Source: Epiperipatus broadwayi (taxonomy: Eukaryota > Onychophora > Udeonychophora > Euonychophora > Peripatidae). From it: a stretch of DNA of 64,000 nt. A model generated the notes under the pieces. The model made no database searches. It saw nothing but the letters and a program-made list of their open reading frames with translations, and was not told where the DNA came from. The stretch covers positions 3,932,646 to 3,996,645 of the forward strand of contig JAQFVV010006199.1 of the NCBI GenBank assembly GCA_028023455.1, read 5' to 3'. Made by a program: the position numbers and the translations under genes. Each line of letters opens with the position of its first letter. Position 1 is the stretch's first letter. Positions 35,221 through 46,836 of this stretch are shown here, in pieces.

Positions 35221-37890
35221 ATAATATTACAATGATAAAATTATAGAATAAATTGAATAGATCAGAAATAGGCATAAAAGACCGCAGAAAATTATATATT
35301 TAGTTTAAATGGATTATCATAATTTTATATTTTAAGAGAGAATTTAATATTATAAGTTTTACAATCAGACAAGATTCAAACATTAGCATTTAACAGCTTT
35401 CTTTGCAGATTTTAGAAAAGGTGTTTGTAAAGACAGGTTTAGTAAATAGTTAGCTTTAAATGGAGAATTGAAAGTCACAGTTTATAAACAGAGCCCTTAG
35501 TAAAAATTTACCAGTCAGCTGTCTTCATTGCTGTTCTGAGCACTTGGGAAATAGGTTGCACTTTTGGTGATGATTTAACATCTTCTACCATGGGCTGCTT
35601 TGCTGAGGTATGGCTCATCATGTTTTCTCAGACCAAAGTTCTTTCCATTTCCAGAAAGAAGCAGGAGGTGGTTAGTTACAGCCTACTTTACTCCACCATT
35701 TTAAAGATAACATGATGGCTTACTTTACCCCACCATTTTAAAGATAAAATGAATGTGGATTTGGTTTACAATTCACTTATTAAATATAACTCTCCTCTGG
35801 CCACAAAACTTGAAGTATATATTTTTCTTAACTTTGGACACCTGTTTATTTTTACAAACTTGACCATAGGTGAAAAACCTATTACTTTATTTTAGAAAAA
35901 CATATTTAATTGCTAGAACTAATTTAGATTTTCTTTTTTTACCTTTTGCCCCTGTAGTTTATTATTACAATGCTATAAAATTATGAGAATTGTCATTAAA
36001 ATTTTAGATTTATAAAATCAAGTTTATGCTATTTTAAGACTATTGTGTGACCTAATTTAAAAGTTGTTTCAAATAAAAATAAAAGCTGCTTTTATAATTA
36101 GTATAAAACTAATTTTATTACTATATATGTAGAATAACAACAATCGGAATGCATCAATATACATATGTGATTTCTATAAAATAATTGTAAAATTGACTAA
36201 TAATTTAGACTAAAATATTTCTTAAACTAGAAATCTTTTAAAATGAACACATATCTGTAATATATGCCTATACTATTAAATTACAGACTTATCATTTGCT
36301 TATATATATATATATATTCTAACCTCTTCCCCCGTTTGTTCTCGTTCGTTCTCTCCCAAAATTATTTATTTATACTGTTTAAAATATTTTTACGGGTTCT
36401 AGCTCAGTTCAACGAAATAAATAAATGAAATATCCAGCATTAATTAAAATGATTACTAGCTCTAATTTTTAAAATACAAATACGGTTATATTTCTTAAAA
36501 TAAATTAACAAATATTTATTATTTTCATGAGACATGGAGTGACGACACGGGGAACGAGATAGACTACATTGAGATATTATCCACATGATACTATCTCAAT
36601 GGCATAAGAATACTATTCCCCCTTTTACTATACTAAATAACTAACTTATAGTATTCTTACGACTTTCTAAGCTCTTTTCACTACGACTAAAATAATAATC
36701 ATGTCTTAATATTCTTTGTAATAAGAATCTAGCTCAATTAAATAAAATTAAGTAAATAAATAGAATAAATAAAATAAAATCAAATCTCAGGTTCATAAAT
36801 TGTATTTTAACTGATTTAAAATTACGGTAGTAAACTATGAAAAGGGAATTTTATGTCATAAATTCACTACTCAGTAACTAACAATAATAAATAATAATAA
36901 TAACAACAATAGTATAATATAAGTATTATTACTTCCTAAATAAATAAATAATTACGTGCGTGGTAGTATTTTAATAATCTGACAACAGAATACGTGTGGC
37001 AACATTAGCATATATTTTGATGTAATATTGTGGCAACCAACTTATGACCAATAAATGATATAATTATGATCTTTTAATTTTATCATACAAATAAATTTTC
37101 AAAATTATTATAACACTTTAGGTTTACCTTTTTTGTGCAACAACTATATATGTCTGTTGCAATTATAAGTGTATTGTGATATCATGCATCCATGTGGAGA
37201 AATAACAACGAAGACACAAAGCTTTAAAATAAATTTACAACAAAGTTTATTAATAACATAAACAAATAACAATATTTTACATTATGTACATGGATATCCT
37301 TACTCTCCTATCACAAAATTATTTTACTAGTTTATAAAAATGAAATCAAACTTCTACTTATTTTTTCTAGTTAACTCTTATCTTTTAAATGCTTAAGAAA
37401 ATACAGTATTATTATTATTGGATTTCTTATTATAGTTTAGCTTGTTACAAAATGTATTTATCATATAATTATTATTAACACTTTGTATCCCTACTATTAT
37501 TAAATTTATATTTTTACAAATTTTACATTCATAGTAAACATTCTACAAAAACAACAAAATTCTAGTTTTATATTGGTTGTATGGAATCCTACTACTTCAA
37601 ACATTCTTCTACATTCGGTATTAGGTTTGATTGTTCATTATCCGATGTTTATTAATCTAATATACTCATTCAAGCCTTACTTCGGATGGTAATTACAACT
37701 ATTAGCATACCATGCACAAATATATGTCTATTACACATTATTGAATTATTTCTTATTAAATATGCAATATTTATTTTCTAAAAATTATTTAAAACATTAA
37801 AATTTTATTATCACTTTTATAAAAAAAACTTTGTTTAGATTTCTCTTTTAAAAATCTTATATTCATTTCCGAATTGATTTTAAAACTGTA
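35221..37890. other. A+T-rich stretch with small tandem repeat
   Basis: A 37-bp direct repeat with core ccaccattttaaagata lies at 35682-35755, and a short (TA)n at 36301-36317. A less biased patch occurs at 35500-35700. No gene recognised. Confidence 0.45.
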
Positions 37891-39652
37891 TCATATGATT
37901 CTTTCTCTCTTTATGATATTTTGTACTTTCACTTTTAAAGTTACACAATTCTCACACACTCCAGTAAATAAACTATTCTTACTTGAACGATAACATATCC
38001 TCAGTTCTATTTTATTCATTATTTCTTTGAAAATATCTCTCTGACGATGCAGATTCACGAAACAAGGATAGCGAAAATAGATGCACAGGATCAAAAATAT
38101 AACTAGAATATTATCCGTCATAAACCTTGACAATAATGGCACAGTGAATTAAAAAACACTATAGAGGAGTGACCTTTATCTGTCTACCCACCTCTATTAT
38201 AGGAGTGATGCTAAAGCTATTTCTTCAGCTTTATATAACATCAAAAAGTTTAAAAGATACGCAAAAACACTGTCCAAAATATATGTGTTCAGTGATAGGG
38301 CTTAGTTAGCTATACTGAAATCACACAAACTAACTATGATCCAAATACTTTATTTTTCTTATTTCTTAACAAAACATCATCTTGGTTTCCTCTACACTAG
38401 TACTACCAAGTCACTATCCGATCTTATTTCTCAAGATTTTTCTATACAGTACATCGACAAATTCCTATCTGCATTTCTAACAATAATAAAATTCATTTAT
38501 TTCAAAAACTATACCGCTGTTCTTTAAGAAAATCTTTTACTACTTTTCTTGTATATTTATCATATACAAACTATTTTACAATATTTGAATACTTTACAAC
38601 ATGAAAGTTCAAAAGAATCACACAATTGTTCTGTTATATTATATTATTAATTATACTTTAAATAACTTATTGCATGCATATTTAAAATTACTCCTATCTC
38701 ATAATATGTTTTAATGTTGTATAAAATGCGTACATAGAATTTAAACTTTCACACATCATTCTTAATCAATAGATGATCTAAAAAAAAAAATTACATTATG
38801 CATTATGAATAAATATCAAAATTACCAAAACGATCTTTATCTTCTCGATCGTGTTCTGTAGGCTTCACCATCCCATTGATTCTTGTAGATATATGATTTC
38901 CATACATACACTTTATTTTTAAAACAATATTTCTATCATTCTATTAAGCTATTATATTTAAATCTCATTATTATTAAATTTATGTTTATATGTTTTCCCT
39001 AATCTCACATAGCATTTTATATTTTAAATATAATCAGTAAAAATATTTAAATTATATTTACGGTACTTCTTTATCGAACTTGCTTGAAAATCGTTCATAT
39101 TAAAGCTAAAAAAAAATATTTTATTTCTTCTTCAGTCACTTAATGTTCTATTTTAAAGTAAAACAATTACTACTCTGTTTAATAAATATTCATATACGAC
39201 AATCCTTGGTTTTCACAATATTGTATACAATTATCAATTCATGATATTCTCTTCTACTATTGTCTGCTAGTATTTTCCCACGCGACTTTTCCCGATGCAT
39301 CTTCTAGGTACTTTATTTAAATCTTCAATAAATTTCCGGTTTCCATGGATCCATTTTCATTAAGTAATTTAATTTTATCTTTTCTAGATCAAGCATTTCC
39401 TCCATTGAATTCTTTATAATATTTTCTAACTAGATAAAGTTTTTGGCTCCTTTCTATAAAATACATAATAGCACTTTTATATTCTTCTTTACTTTTCTTT
39501 ATTTTAAAATTCTTGTATTATATTTTTTAATAATGTTTTCCTTTAAAAGATAAACATTTTTTCTTCATTATACTTTCTTTATAATAAAAACGCATATTAA
39601 ATTTTTCCATAGATAAGAATAAATAACTTTAAATTAACATTATAAAATTGGT
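37891..39652. other. A+T-rich stretch, one low-confidence minus frame
   Basis: A minus-strand frame at 38142-37891 (83 codons) begins with a hydrophobic stretch (ILVIFLILCIYF) and has five Cys, but nothing identifies it and flanking codons are random. The rest of the interval is A+T-rich. A minus-strand codon thread near 39450-39250 is suggestive but unidentifiable. Confidence 0.3.
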
Positions 39653-39850
39653 GCGTCATAATTTTTTCCTGACGGCAAGTAACTTCTCTTTTAGGTTTTC
39701 ATACAGCGTCCTAATTATATTTCTTTGAGTTATAATGATAAATTTCCGGTTGAGCATAAATAAAGCTGTATTAAGACAATTTCCAAATATTTTTCCTTCA
39801 GCAATATTTTTAGGTATTTTTCCTTGTACTTCCATCTCTACTGTAGGTTT
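39653..39850 (-). pseudogene. Unidentified coding-like fragment
   Basis: Minus-strand frame of about 60 codons, open from about 39850 to a stop near 39653. It reads EMEVQGKIPKNIAEGKIFGN, then LNTALFMLNRKF and ENLKEKLLAVRKKL. Charge pattern and balanced composition stand out from the surrounding noise and suggest a helical protein segment. No family recognised. Could be part of a lost gag or ORF1. Confidence 0.3.
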
Positions 39851-41387
39851 TTGGTTAAACTTGAATAAAATTCCCTGGTAAGATAACTTTTAAAATTAGC
39901 AATCCATGTCGATACAGTCAAAATATATTATATGTTACAGAAGAACTTTTAAAATAAATACTAAATTTTAAATTTATATCACTTTTCCAGCTACGGTGTT
40001 ATCAGCTATAAAATGTGTTACTTTCTCTTTCACTTACACATTACTTCTCCCCCCGCTTCGTATAATTCTTATATTTTGTCTGCTAATTTACCTCCGTTGA
40101 TTGGTTAATGATTTTATTTTAGCGTGAACAAATTTATCCATTTTAGTTTGATAACAGAATAGACGTTTAAAATAGAGAATTGATGACGTCATGTCTCAAA
40201 ATATTATTTAGACTAGTATTTTTAAATTCAATTATAGTTTTATAAAATTATTTAAACTTTTAAACTAATTATTAAAATAATATTTAATATTTTAACCTTT
40301 ACTTTAATGATCGATGGCAATTATATCTAGTTTCAAATTCACAAACTTTATTATTATTTTAACAAGCGTGTGTGTGAAGGTATATAATATACAGTCACGT
40401 GTTTACTAACTTTATCAAATGATTTTTTATTTACGTCTCGGTCTAAATTACCAAAACTGATATGTTTTATAAAAATTTGGAAAATAATTAAAACTTGTAT
40501 AACTAAACATAATTCTCACCATCTTAAAGTCTATTTTAAAATATACTCTATTAATTTTAACTATGAAATATATTTACACATTGCATATAGCATTTATTTA
40601 ATTTATTAGTTTTAAAATATTATATTCAAATTATTATTATACTTTTAACTATTTATAGCTGTGTTATTTTATATGGCCAGCTTTTACAACCATAAGCAAG
40701 GATATAATTAAGCTTTATTTAACTGTTTTCTCTTAAAATAATTTATTACATTTTTATATACCAGGTATTTTCAGCTTTAAATTGTACTATAAAATCTAAT
40801 TATCCTATTATTATTTATATATCATACAAGCATAACTTAAAATTTAAAATTTTTTAGTAATTGACCTTTCTACCTTATTATGACCCACAGATAAGGGCAC
40901 AATATATATATATGTATATGCAATCCTGCATATATAGTAATTTAAGGTTGTTTAAATGGGTACTCTGAGAGGGTTTAAACCTGGCCTAGAGATAGGTGTG
41001 GGGGTAAACTACATGAAACAGACAGGTGGATGAAACTGACTGTTTCATATCCCCAAACTTACTTAAAAAACAAATAAAAAATGCCTTTACTTAATTTTGG
41101 ATTATATACAATAATCAATCCTGTAATTCATATAACAACTAGTTTTAAATTTTACTCCTGTCTGAACATATATTCTTTGTTTAGCTAATGCTCTCGTGCT
41201 CCATCCCATAAATAACTTATATAAGAAATAGATAAAAAGACTTCTACCTTAACTAACTAAAACATACTATTGAGAAAAAGAAAATTTTATAAAGTAAAAA
41301 AAAAAATAAAAAAAATTTTTATGTTGTTAGTAAACACCCTCAGTTGGTTAGTTTAGTTTACAAGGGAAAAAGTGAGGAGTTTGATCC
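39851..41387. other. No gene recognised; hairpin at 41013-41048
   Basis: Mostly A+T-rich. A short inverted repeat (atgaaacag ... ctgtttcat) lies at about 41013-41048 within a more balanced patch (40960-41060) that may be flanking or LTR sequence of the Gypsy relic next door; unproven. Confidence 0.35.
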
Positions 41388-41499
41388 ATGTATCTTTTAC
41401 AACTGGGTTTAGATAGCATCAGGGGGTTGATTGATCCACATTTCCCATCTATGGGAATAGTAAACTCCTATAACCATCATCTTATCTTTCAACATGTAT

Positions 41500-41785
41500 T
41501 AGTTACTCCTACCATTCACCTTAATTCTATAAGGCCTCTGTATAGAGTGAATAACTTGCTGTATTTTCTGTGGAGCCTGTTACTAGACCTAAGTGTCTTA
41601 ATCCATGCCTTGTCTCTTTCCCTAACTACATATGAGTGCTTTCCTCTCTGTATCCTTCTCATGGCCTTCTGTTTGAACTTTATCTCTGCAGCACACCAAT
41701 CCCTGCCTCTGTCACTAAGTCTGTAACCTTCTGTCAGTGGCATTTTGACCAAGGGTCTCCATTCACAAAAGCACAAACACTGCAA
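41500..41785 (-). pseudogene. Gypsy integrase C-terminal remnant
   Basis: Minus-strand frame with KFKQKAMRRIQRGKHSYVVR, then DKAWIKT and KYSKLFTLYRG, ending in a frameshifted KVNGRSN. This is the GPY/F-type module after the integrase core, in which a (G)DKVWIKTH strand is followed by K-x-GPY. The expected ~150-residue DDE core is absent upstream. Confidence 0.65.
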
Positions 41786-41818
41786 AAAAACTCAGTGCAT
41801 GACTTACCTGTTGGTTTT

Positions 41819-42100
41819 TTAAGAAGCATTCTCAAGATGAGAAGCAATCAAGATATCAGCATGTAATTCAGCCCAGAAAAATTGCTTTGTAGTGACTCCT
41901 TTGGATCTCTGAGGTTCACAGTGTTTCACAATGTGAGGGTCATAGCAAAACAAATGCTTCCCTATCTCAGAATGAGCTACAATCTGGTACCTTTCTTGCT
42001 TCCTACCATTGCTATAGATAACCCTACACTCCTGTCTGAATAGTTGTATACTCTCTAGATCTATCATATATGCCTCCAACACCAATGATTGATCTTTCAT
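41819..42100 (-). pseudogene. Gypsy integrase N-terminal (zinc-binding) remnant
   Basis: Minus-strand frame of 93 codons with RYQIVAHSEIGKHLFCYD and QFFWAELHADILIASH. The pattern His-x-x-x-Gly followed by FFW-x-x-L-H-x-D-I matches the HHCC region of Gypsy integrases; the expected Cys pair is not preserved. It adjoins the RNase H frame on its 5' side with a 4-bp overlap (42097-42100). Confidence 0.55.
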
Positions 42101-42465
42101 GGATGAATGGTATGGTCCAAATTTTCTGGATGTTTATCAAAGATACTCAGGACTCCACTTTCCCAACCAAGGTTGCACATCATTCCCCACTCATACTTCT
42201 GCAGTGCCATACTCCATCTGATGGTGGGACTGTTGTTCAGGTAACTTCTATTATAGACCTTCAGGTAATGATAGTCAGTGGGATCAATGTTTTCAGATCC
42301 AATCAGGACTTGTCTGGACCTGGTGATTTGTAATGATTGATTCATCTTGGATATCTGGGGTACTTCCACCAACAATATCCTCATATCCTTATAGCTAGCC
42401 TCTGCTTTTATTTCTTCCTTATCTGCTATAGATTCTACTGATCCATGATTAATCTCATCCACCAC
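42097..42465 (-). pseudogene. Gypsy RNase H remnant
   Basis: Minus-strand frame of 122 codons. Near its middle it reads SRQVLIGSENIDPTDYHYLK followed by YNRSYLNN and IRWSMALQKYEW. This corresponds to the TDH(x)SL ... RW-x-x-L-QEY segment of Ty3/Gypsy RNase H; the TDH is degraded to TDY. Residues before it (MVDEINHGS...) do not resemble RT, implying a deletion junction. Confidence 0.75.
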
Positions 42466-42627
42466 ACACCCCTTTTCAGCTTTAACATGAAAAATTTGAG
42501 TTTCAGTGATGGTTTCAGTTTGGCAGACTCCACAGACCCAACATGTTTATGCTTACACCCTCTACTCAGTTCAACTCTATTCTTTTCATTAACCATGGTC
42601 CCCATAGACATGGGTATCAGTTCAGTA

Positions 42628-43452
42628 GGCTGGTCAACATGGCCTTGGAATGTTGGTTTGCAAATGGTAGATACCTCAATATGCATCAAGTCCTACTCCT
42701 GTACCTTCAGATTCTCCTAATTCTGATGAACTTTATTGATAGGTCACCTTGAATCTCTGCAGCCCCCAATGGAACCTTTTTAGTCTCCTCAACCATCTCT
42801 TTTGTTGCCACTCCATCATCCACCAAATTTAGCATAACCTGGTCTGTTTCATCCTTTGTAATCCCGAGAGCCCTGTGCTTTCTACTTTTAAATTATTCCT
42901 CTCATCTTGATCTTTCATTCCCACTTCATCCTGTTCTATCTCTTGTATCTCTATGGATATATCTTGGGAATTCCATAGGCAATCTGCCTTTAAGTCCTCC
43001 AAACTTCCTCACAGCCCTTTTCCTATTTCCCTATGGGCTGGTCAACATGGCCTTGGCATGTTGGCTTACAAATGGTAGGTACCTCAATATGCATCAAGTC
43101 CTACTCCTGTACCTTCAGATTATCCAAATTCTGACTGGCTTTATTGATAGGTTGCCTTGGATCTCTGCAGCCCCCAATGAAACCTTTTTAGTCTCCTCAA
43201 CCATCTCTTTTGTTGCCTCATCATCATTCACCAAATTTAGCATAACCTAGTCTGTTTCATCCTTTGCAACTCCCGAGAGCCCTATGCCTTCTACTTCTAA
43301 ATTATTCCTCTCATCATGATCTTGCATTCCCACTTCATTCCCACTTCATCCTGTTCTATCTCTTGTATCTCTAAGGCTGTATCTTGGGAATTCCATAGGC
43401 AACCTGCCTTTAAGCCCTCCAAACTTTCTCACAGCCCTTTTCCTATTTCCCT
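42628..43452. repeat. Tandem duplication, 408-bp unit, within the Gypsy relic
   Basis: Two copies, 42628-43035 and 43036-about 43452, both beginning ggctggtcaacatggccttg and sharing cctcaatatgcatcaagtcc, cagcccccaatg and ccgagagccct. The second copy carries an extra repeat of cattcccacttc. Confidence 0.9.
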
Positions 43453-43549
43453 ATTTCCATCTCCTATGTTCTTCAATCCTCTGACCCCATGCCTCCAGAT
43501 CTCTCATGGAGTTTTGTCATATTCCACTGACTTTCTTCAAAACTCCCCT

Positions 43550-43816
43550 GAATTTTTGCCTTCAGCCTTTGATTCCTCTCTTCCGGATGTCCTTGACCAT
43601 TCTCTCATACATTCTTGAACTTCTGAGAACATGATAGCAAAGTGTGCACCCCTCATCTTGATCTTTCATTCCCACTTCATCCTGAATTTTTGACTTCAGC
43701 CTTTGATTCCTCTCTTCTGGATGTCCTTGACCATTCTCTCATACATTCTTGAACTTCTGAGAACATTGTAGTAAAGTCTGCACCCCTCATCTTGATCTTT
43801 CATTTCCACTTCATCC
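43550..43816. repeat. Tandem duplication, 134-bp unit
   Basis: Copies at 43550-43683 and 43684-43816 beginning gaatttttg and sharing cttgaccattctctcataca. A more diverged third copy lies at about 44006-44110. Confidence 0.88.
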
Positions 43817-43849
43817 TATTCTATCTCTTGCATCTCTAAGGCTGTATCT

Positions 43850-44192
43850 TGGGATTCCATAGGCAATCTGCCTTTAAGCCTGCCAAACTTTTTCGCAGCC
43901 CTTTTCCTATTTCTGGTCTCCCATGGTTTCAATCCTCCGATCCCATGCCTCCAGATTCTCATAGAGTTTTGTCATATTCCACTGACTTTCTTCAAAACTC
44001 CCCTGAATATTTGCCTTCAGCTTTTGATTTCTCTCTTCCGACATCCTTGACCATTTTCTCATACATTTTCTTAACTTCTGAGAACATGGTAGCAAAGTCT
44101 GCACTTATTGCAGATTGTACTGTGGAAGAGTTTGTAAAATATATGGGGCCTCCCACATATCCTTCCATCTCTTTCTTTGTACCAAGACCCAT
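43850..44192 (-). pseudogene. Gag-like fragment of the Gypsy relic
   Basis: Overlapping minus-strand frames read MGLGTKKEMEGYVGGPIYFT, then MFSEVKKMYEKMVKDV, and after a frameshift EESQWNMTKLYENLEAWDRR. Alternating Lys/Glu helices suggest a coiled coil, as in capsid-region Gag leaders. No zinc knuckle. Assignment rests mainly on position 5' of the pol fragments. Confidence 0.4.
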
Positions 44193-44205
44193 TCTCTCTT
44201 TATGT

Positions 44206-44445
44206 GGTTCTTAGTATTCCTTTTCTATTATGATTGAAAGTTTTTAAAATATTCTATCACTATGACTTCTCATTCTATCACTGTGACTTATCATCACTCT
44301 TCCTCCTCCCATTCTCTCATTATATGGTTCTTAGTATTCCTTTTCTATTATGATTGAAAGTTTTTAAAATATTCTATCATTATGACTTCTCACCACTCTT
44401 TCTCCCTGAATTGGCTTGCTCCATGGTATCTTTCTCTACTAGCCT
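44206..44445. repeat. 120-bp tandem duplication
   Basis: ggttcttagtattccttttc and following sequence at 44206-44325 and again at 44326-44445. Confidence 0.85.
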
Positions 44446-44504
44446 CAGCCCACTATAGTTTTCTCCTAACTCATTTCCATTCCTATGATATGTAGTCTCA
44501 TATT

Positions 44505-44636
44505 TAATTAAAAAAAATTGGTCCAATTACAATAGTTAAATTTTTCTGCCCAATATGTTACATATATGTGGTTCATAAATTATATATTGGGCAGAAAAAA
44601 AATAACTATTGTAATTGGACCAATTTCTTTTAATTA
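44505..44636. mobile_element. 132-bp palindromic MITE with TTAA at both ends
   Basis: The left arm taattaaaaaaaattggtcc continues through aattacaatagtta and tctgcccaatat; the right arm is the inverse, ending taatta. Loop about 20 bases. TTAA occurs at 44504-44507 and 44634-44637, compatible with a TTAA or TA target preference. Confidence 0.85.
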
Positions 44637-44829
44637 AGTATGACAAAGATTCATCATTGTGTGTATTATTATTGCTATGCCAGTTTTAGCTTTATTGATC
44701 TTGTCAAACTCATTTCATTTTCCACATCCAACTCAACTCTTTTAAAACATTACAAAAAAAAACATTGGATTTCCTTTATTAATATTATACTTTTCTTTAC
44801 TCCCAATGACACCATTTATTAGGAGAGAC
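44637..44829. other. Short spacer
   Basis: No recognised feature. Confidence 0.4.
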
Positions 44830-45900
44830 TTTTAGTCTTCTTGGGCACCAGCCATCAGTGAGCAAAAAAAATTACATACATCATATATTTAAAAAAAACA
44901 TGTTAATTGTTTATCAGACCACTCTAAGTATAATCATAATGAATTTCAGTTCAATTGCCCTATGTGTATATATCAACTCTGCACCAGCAAAAAAGAAAAA
45001 AAATTCATTTGAAGTTTTTTAGTGTATACCAACCAAAAAAAAAATATTTTACATATATATATAATCTGGGGAAAAAAAAATTTTTTTACAGCCTCATACT
45101 ATTTTATAATTTTGACATATGACTAATGAGATTTATGTTTTTGACAATAGTGGAAAAAAATAATTTATTACATAATTTATTCCATATCAATGTATTATAC
45201 ATATACAACAAAAGTTATGGCATATTTTAACATAATCTGGGAAAAATTTCATATATATAGCTACTGTTACAGAGTATGCAGCAATTAACCAATCCAGTGT
45301 ATGAAATAAGTTGATGTATCCCCCAATTGAGTATTCAAACATGGACCAAAAAAATTCTACATATATTATGTTGTCAATATGTAAATAGTTCTCCACACAT
45401 ATATATGCACATTCAGTGTGTGGAATAAACTGACAAACCTCAACGCTTGGGCAACTAGAACCCAGGAAAAATATACTACATATATTATTAAAAAACAACT
45501 TTACATATCTTATAAAAAAACCTTTCCCCCTTTTTTCTCAAACTGAAATCATCATTCAAGGTATGTGAGGGTCTATTCTATCAAAGCTATCTACATTGTC
45601 ACATCAGGACCAGGAGGAAAAAAATTATACATATATACCCTTTCCTTTTGCCCACATGCATTCAGTTCAGGTCGATGAAAAATAATTATTGGACTTTCTT
45701 TTTAAATACACACACACACACACATATATATATATCCCCTTCCTTTTCCTTTCTCTCTGACCACATGCATTCAATTCCTGGTCAGGAAAATAATTAACCA
45801 AGCCTTACCTCTGGGCATCTAGAATCTGAGAGAAAAAAATATATACATTATATCTTTCTTCCACCCACATGCATTCAATATGTATGTCGGTAAATAATTA
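44830..45900. repeat. Degenerate satellite-like tandem array
   Basis: Variants of a roughly 100-130-bp unit recur. Each has a Cys/Pro-type cccagg or ctgggg phrase, a run of A, then tatactacatatatt-type sequence. Good examples are near 45061, 45237, 45345, 45470, 45615 and 45828. A second shared phrase, cacatgcattca, recurs at about 45655, 45762 and 45861. A (CA)n(TA)n tract lies at 45709-45735. The units are old and poorly aligned. Confidence 0.5.
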
Positions 45901-46569
45901 AATACTAATGTTTGCATTAATTAATATTTTGACTATTTTCTCTTTCTGTCTTGTCACTGCATCACCAGTAAATTAATGCAGAGTTATTTTATATGATAAG
46001 TAAATGTGCTGGCCCCTGAGACAGAGTGTGAGCTAGTCATGGGATGTTTCAAGTGCTGAATTGTGTGTCTGTCATCTGAAACATGCTGATTATATTACTT
46101 ATGGTTGGCTGGTTCCTGAGGTGGATCCTGAAAACAAATAAAATACTTTGAATGGCAGGGATTTGAATCCCACAGATGAGTGAACCATGTTCTGGAAATG
46201 TGATCATGTTATACTTTGCATAGCTCAATCTGACTGTGGGTGTCATTGATGTCTTATGCTATAAATGGTATTCTTTCCTCTGCTTGAAGGACCAATCTGT
46301 TACCATAGTATTAAAAGGTTATATGTTTAAAAAGTATTGAAACTCAGCTAAAGTAAGCTGTTTCCTCTTATTGCAAACCAGTTCAATAGAAAATGCTTCA
46401 AATAAAAATAAGTCAAAGCACTGTGTTCAATTACACAGAATAGAATTTATTGAAATAATATCAGAATAATTAGAAAAAATGGATAAATAAAGTCTTCATT
46501 ATTTTGTAATAATGCAGATAATATTTTATTGTAAGAAGGTTAAAAAAAACAGTGAAAATATTAAAAAAG
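45901..46569. other. Unidentified, partly balanced composition
   Basis: A patch at 45950-46260 is less A+T-rich. On the minus strand it has gggattcaaatccctgcc, a B-box-like phrase, but no convincing A box. No repeat partner in the window. See rejected items. Confidence 0.35.
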
Positions 46570-46812
46570 AATCAGAGACCTGAAAATAATGTATGATGAT
46601 AAAGTACCTAAAGCATGGACAGAATAATTGTTAGCATCAATCTGCAAAACATTTACATTCATAACAATTTCAAACAAATGCTTAATGAATATCTAAAGGA
46701 AGTGTCAAAATTTCATGTAAAAGTTAAAGTCTCAAATGAACAAGCTGGTTATAAAAAAGACAGAATTATCATAAAACAGATAATGGAAATCTCTTTTAAA
46801 TGGCAAAATTAA
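46570..46812 (+). pseudogene. LINE reverse-transcriptase scrap
   Basis: A 65-codon frame (46615-46812) ends VSNEQAGYKKDRIIIKQIME followed by ISFKWQN, the equivalent of EEQAGFRKGRST-DQIF-LRQIMEKS in Jockey/RTE-type RT fingers. Just upstream, YDDKVPKAWTE in another frame matches the preceding KVPxxW-like block. Truncated at its 3' end by the pogo-like element beginning 24 bp later. Confidence 0.78.
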
Positions 46813-46836
46813 GAACAAAAATGTAAAAAACTTATA

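Larger units (their letters stand above)
41388..44400 (-). mobile_element. Ty3/Gypsy relic, rearranged
   Basis: Minus-strand remnants in 5'-to-3' order: gag-like coiled coil (about 44192-43850), several tandemly duplicated blocks (43816-42628), RNase H C-terminal part (about 42350-42097), integrase zinc-binding-like segment (42050-41830), then directly an integrase C-terminal segment (41785-41500). Protease, most of RT and the catalytic integrase core are missing. No LTRs were delimited. Composition is clearly less A+T-rich than its surroundings, consistent with later arrival. Confidence 0.75.

Noticed and set aside
37891-38142. Minus-strand 83-codon frame with hydrophobic N-terminus and several Cys, suggestive of an envelope or secreted protein
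   Set aside because: No family recognised, no supporting neighbour frames, and similar hydrophobic frames arise often from this T-rich DNA.
46140-46260. B-box-like phrase on the minus strand suggesting a tRNA-derived SINE
   Set aside because: No convincing A box at the right distance, no tRNA cloverleaf and no second copy in the window.
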